Below are positions 63,976-64,000 of a stretch of DNA of 64,000 nt, piece after piece. A program made the position numbers and the translations under genes. The stretch lies in NCBI RefSeq assembly GCF_000737335.2, contig NZ_JMCC02000080.1:6579-70578 (forward strand). Direction: 5' to 3'. A model generated the notes under the pieces. It made no database searches and was not told where the DNA came from. It saw only the letters and a list, made by a program, of their open reading frames with translations. How positions within the stretch are numbered: position 1 is the stretch's first letter; every line of letters begins with the position of its first letter. Source of the DNA: Enhygromyxa salina. GTDB lineage: Bacteria; Myxococcota_A; Polyangia; Nannocystales; Nannocystaceae.

Positions 63976-64000
63976 GATCATGGGTGGCCCGGTGGCGGGC

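Noticed and set aside
1..64000. rRNA, tRNA, insertion-sequence transposase, integrase and phage genes
   Set aside because: Looked for and not seen: no tRNA-like cloverleaf or T-loop pattern in the gaps and no recognisable transposase or integrase motif.

Overview
The window is high-GC bacterial DNA with very strong G/C in third codon positions. The lipoproteins with long Gly-Asp-Gly-Asp or Thr/Ser/Asp linkers after the lipid-modified cysteine, the giant hybrid Ser/Thr kinase-histidine kinase, and a modular polyketide synthase that opens ACP-KS-AT-AT all point to a myxobacterium. The linker style fits the Nannocystis/Plesiocystis/Enhygromyxa group best. This placement is inference from gene style; no rRNA or tRNA gene was seen.

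Layout. Positions 1-12085 hold housekeeping and envelope genes: the end of a secreted beta-helix-like protein, several lipoproteins, an MsbA-type ABC exporter, a GIY-YIG protein, a short-chain dehydrogenase, a fused APH-like/P-loop kinase next to a CBS-domain protein, and a divergent phosphofructokinase. Positions 12167-18370 (minus) encode one 2067-residue sensor: Ser/Thr kinase, AAA ATPase, helical repeats, GAF, PAS, histidine kinase and receiver. Its PAS domain is split by a 15-copy 21-bp minisatellite. Divergent from it, 18699-35165 encodes a 5488-residue type I PKS with three extension modules, a split loading module and no thioesterase.

Downstream of the PKS, 35166-36301 has no gene. 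It carries a 227-bp near-perfect inverted repeat with nested 25-bp inverted repeats and a pentanucleotide-repeat core. Next, on the minus strand, come a large SGNH/beta-propeller/SGNH protein and an AlgI-like MBOAT acyltransferase (probably one O-acylation operon), then an AlbA/HATPase/P-loop fusion. That fusion is bracketed by a broken duplicate of the MBOAT 5' region. A DUF362 protein, a hotdog thioesterase and an ILVBL-like thiamine-diphosphate lyase (the last two an operon) follow, then a receiver-GGDEF diguanylate cyclase and a ferritin-like lipoprotein.

Positions 50773-54716 hold two overlapping P-loop ATPase genes preceded by four AT-rich 16-bp direct repeats. This is the best candidate here for an uncharacterised two-gene system. 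The window ends with a beta-propeller lipoprotein, a SIMPL protein, a membrane dihaem cytochrome c, a RelA-type (p)ppGpp synthetase, a TPR/metallopeptidase lipoprotein and an MBL-fold hydrolase.

Connections. Regulation (the hybrid kinase, RelA and the diguanylate cyclase) is prominent but scattered. The PKS has no tailoring, transport or release genes within the window, so its product chain is presumably handed to proteins encoded elsewhere.
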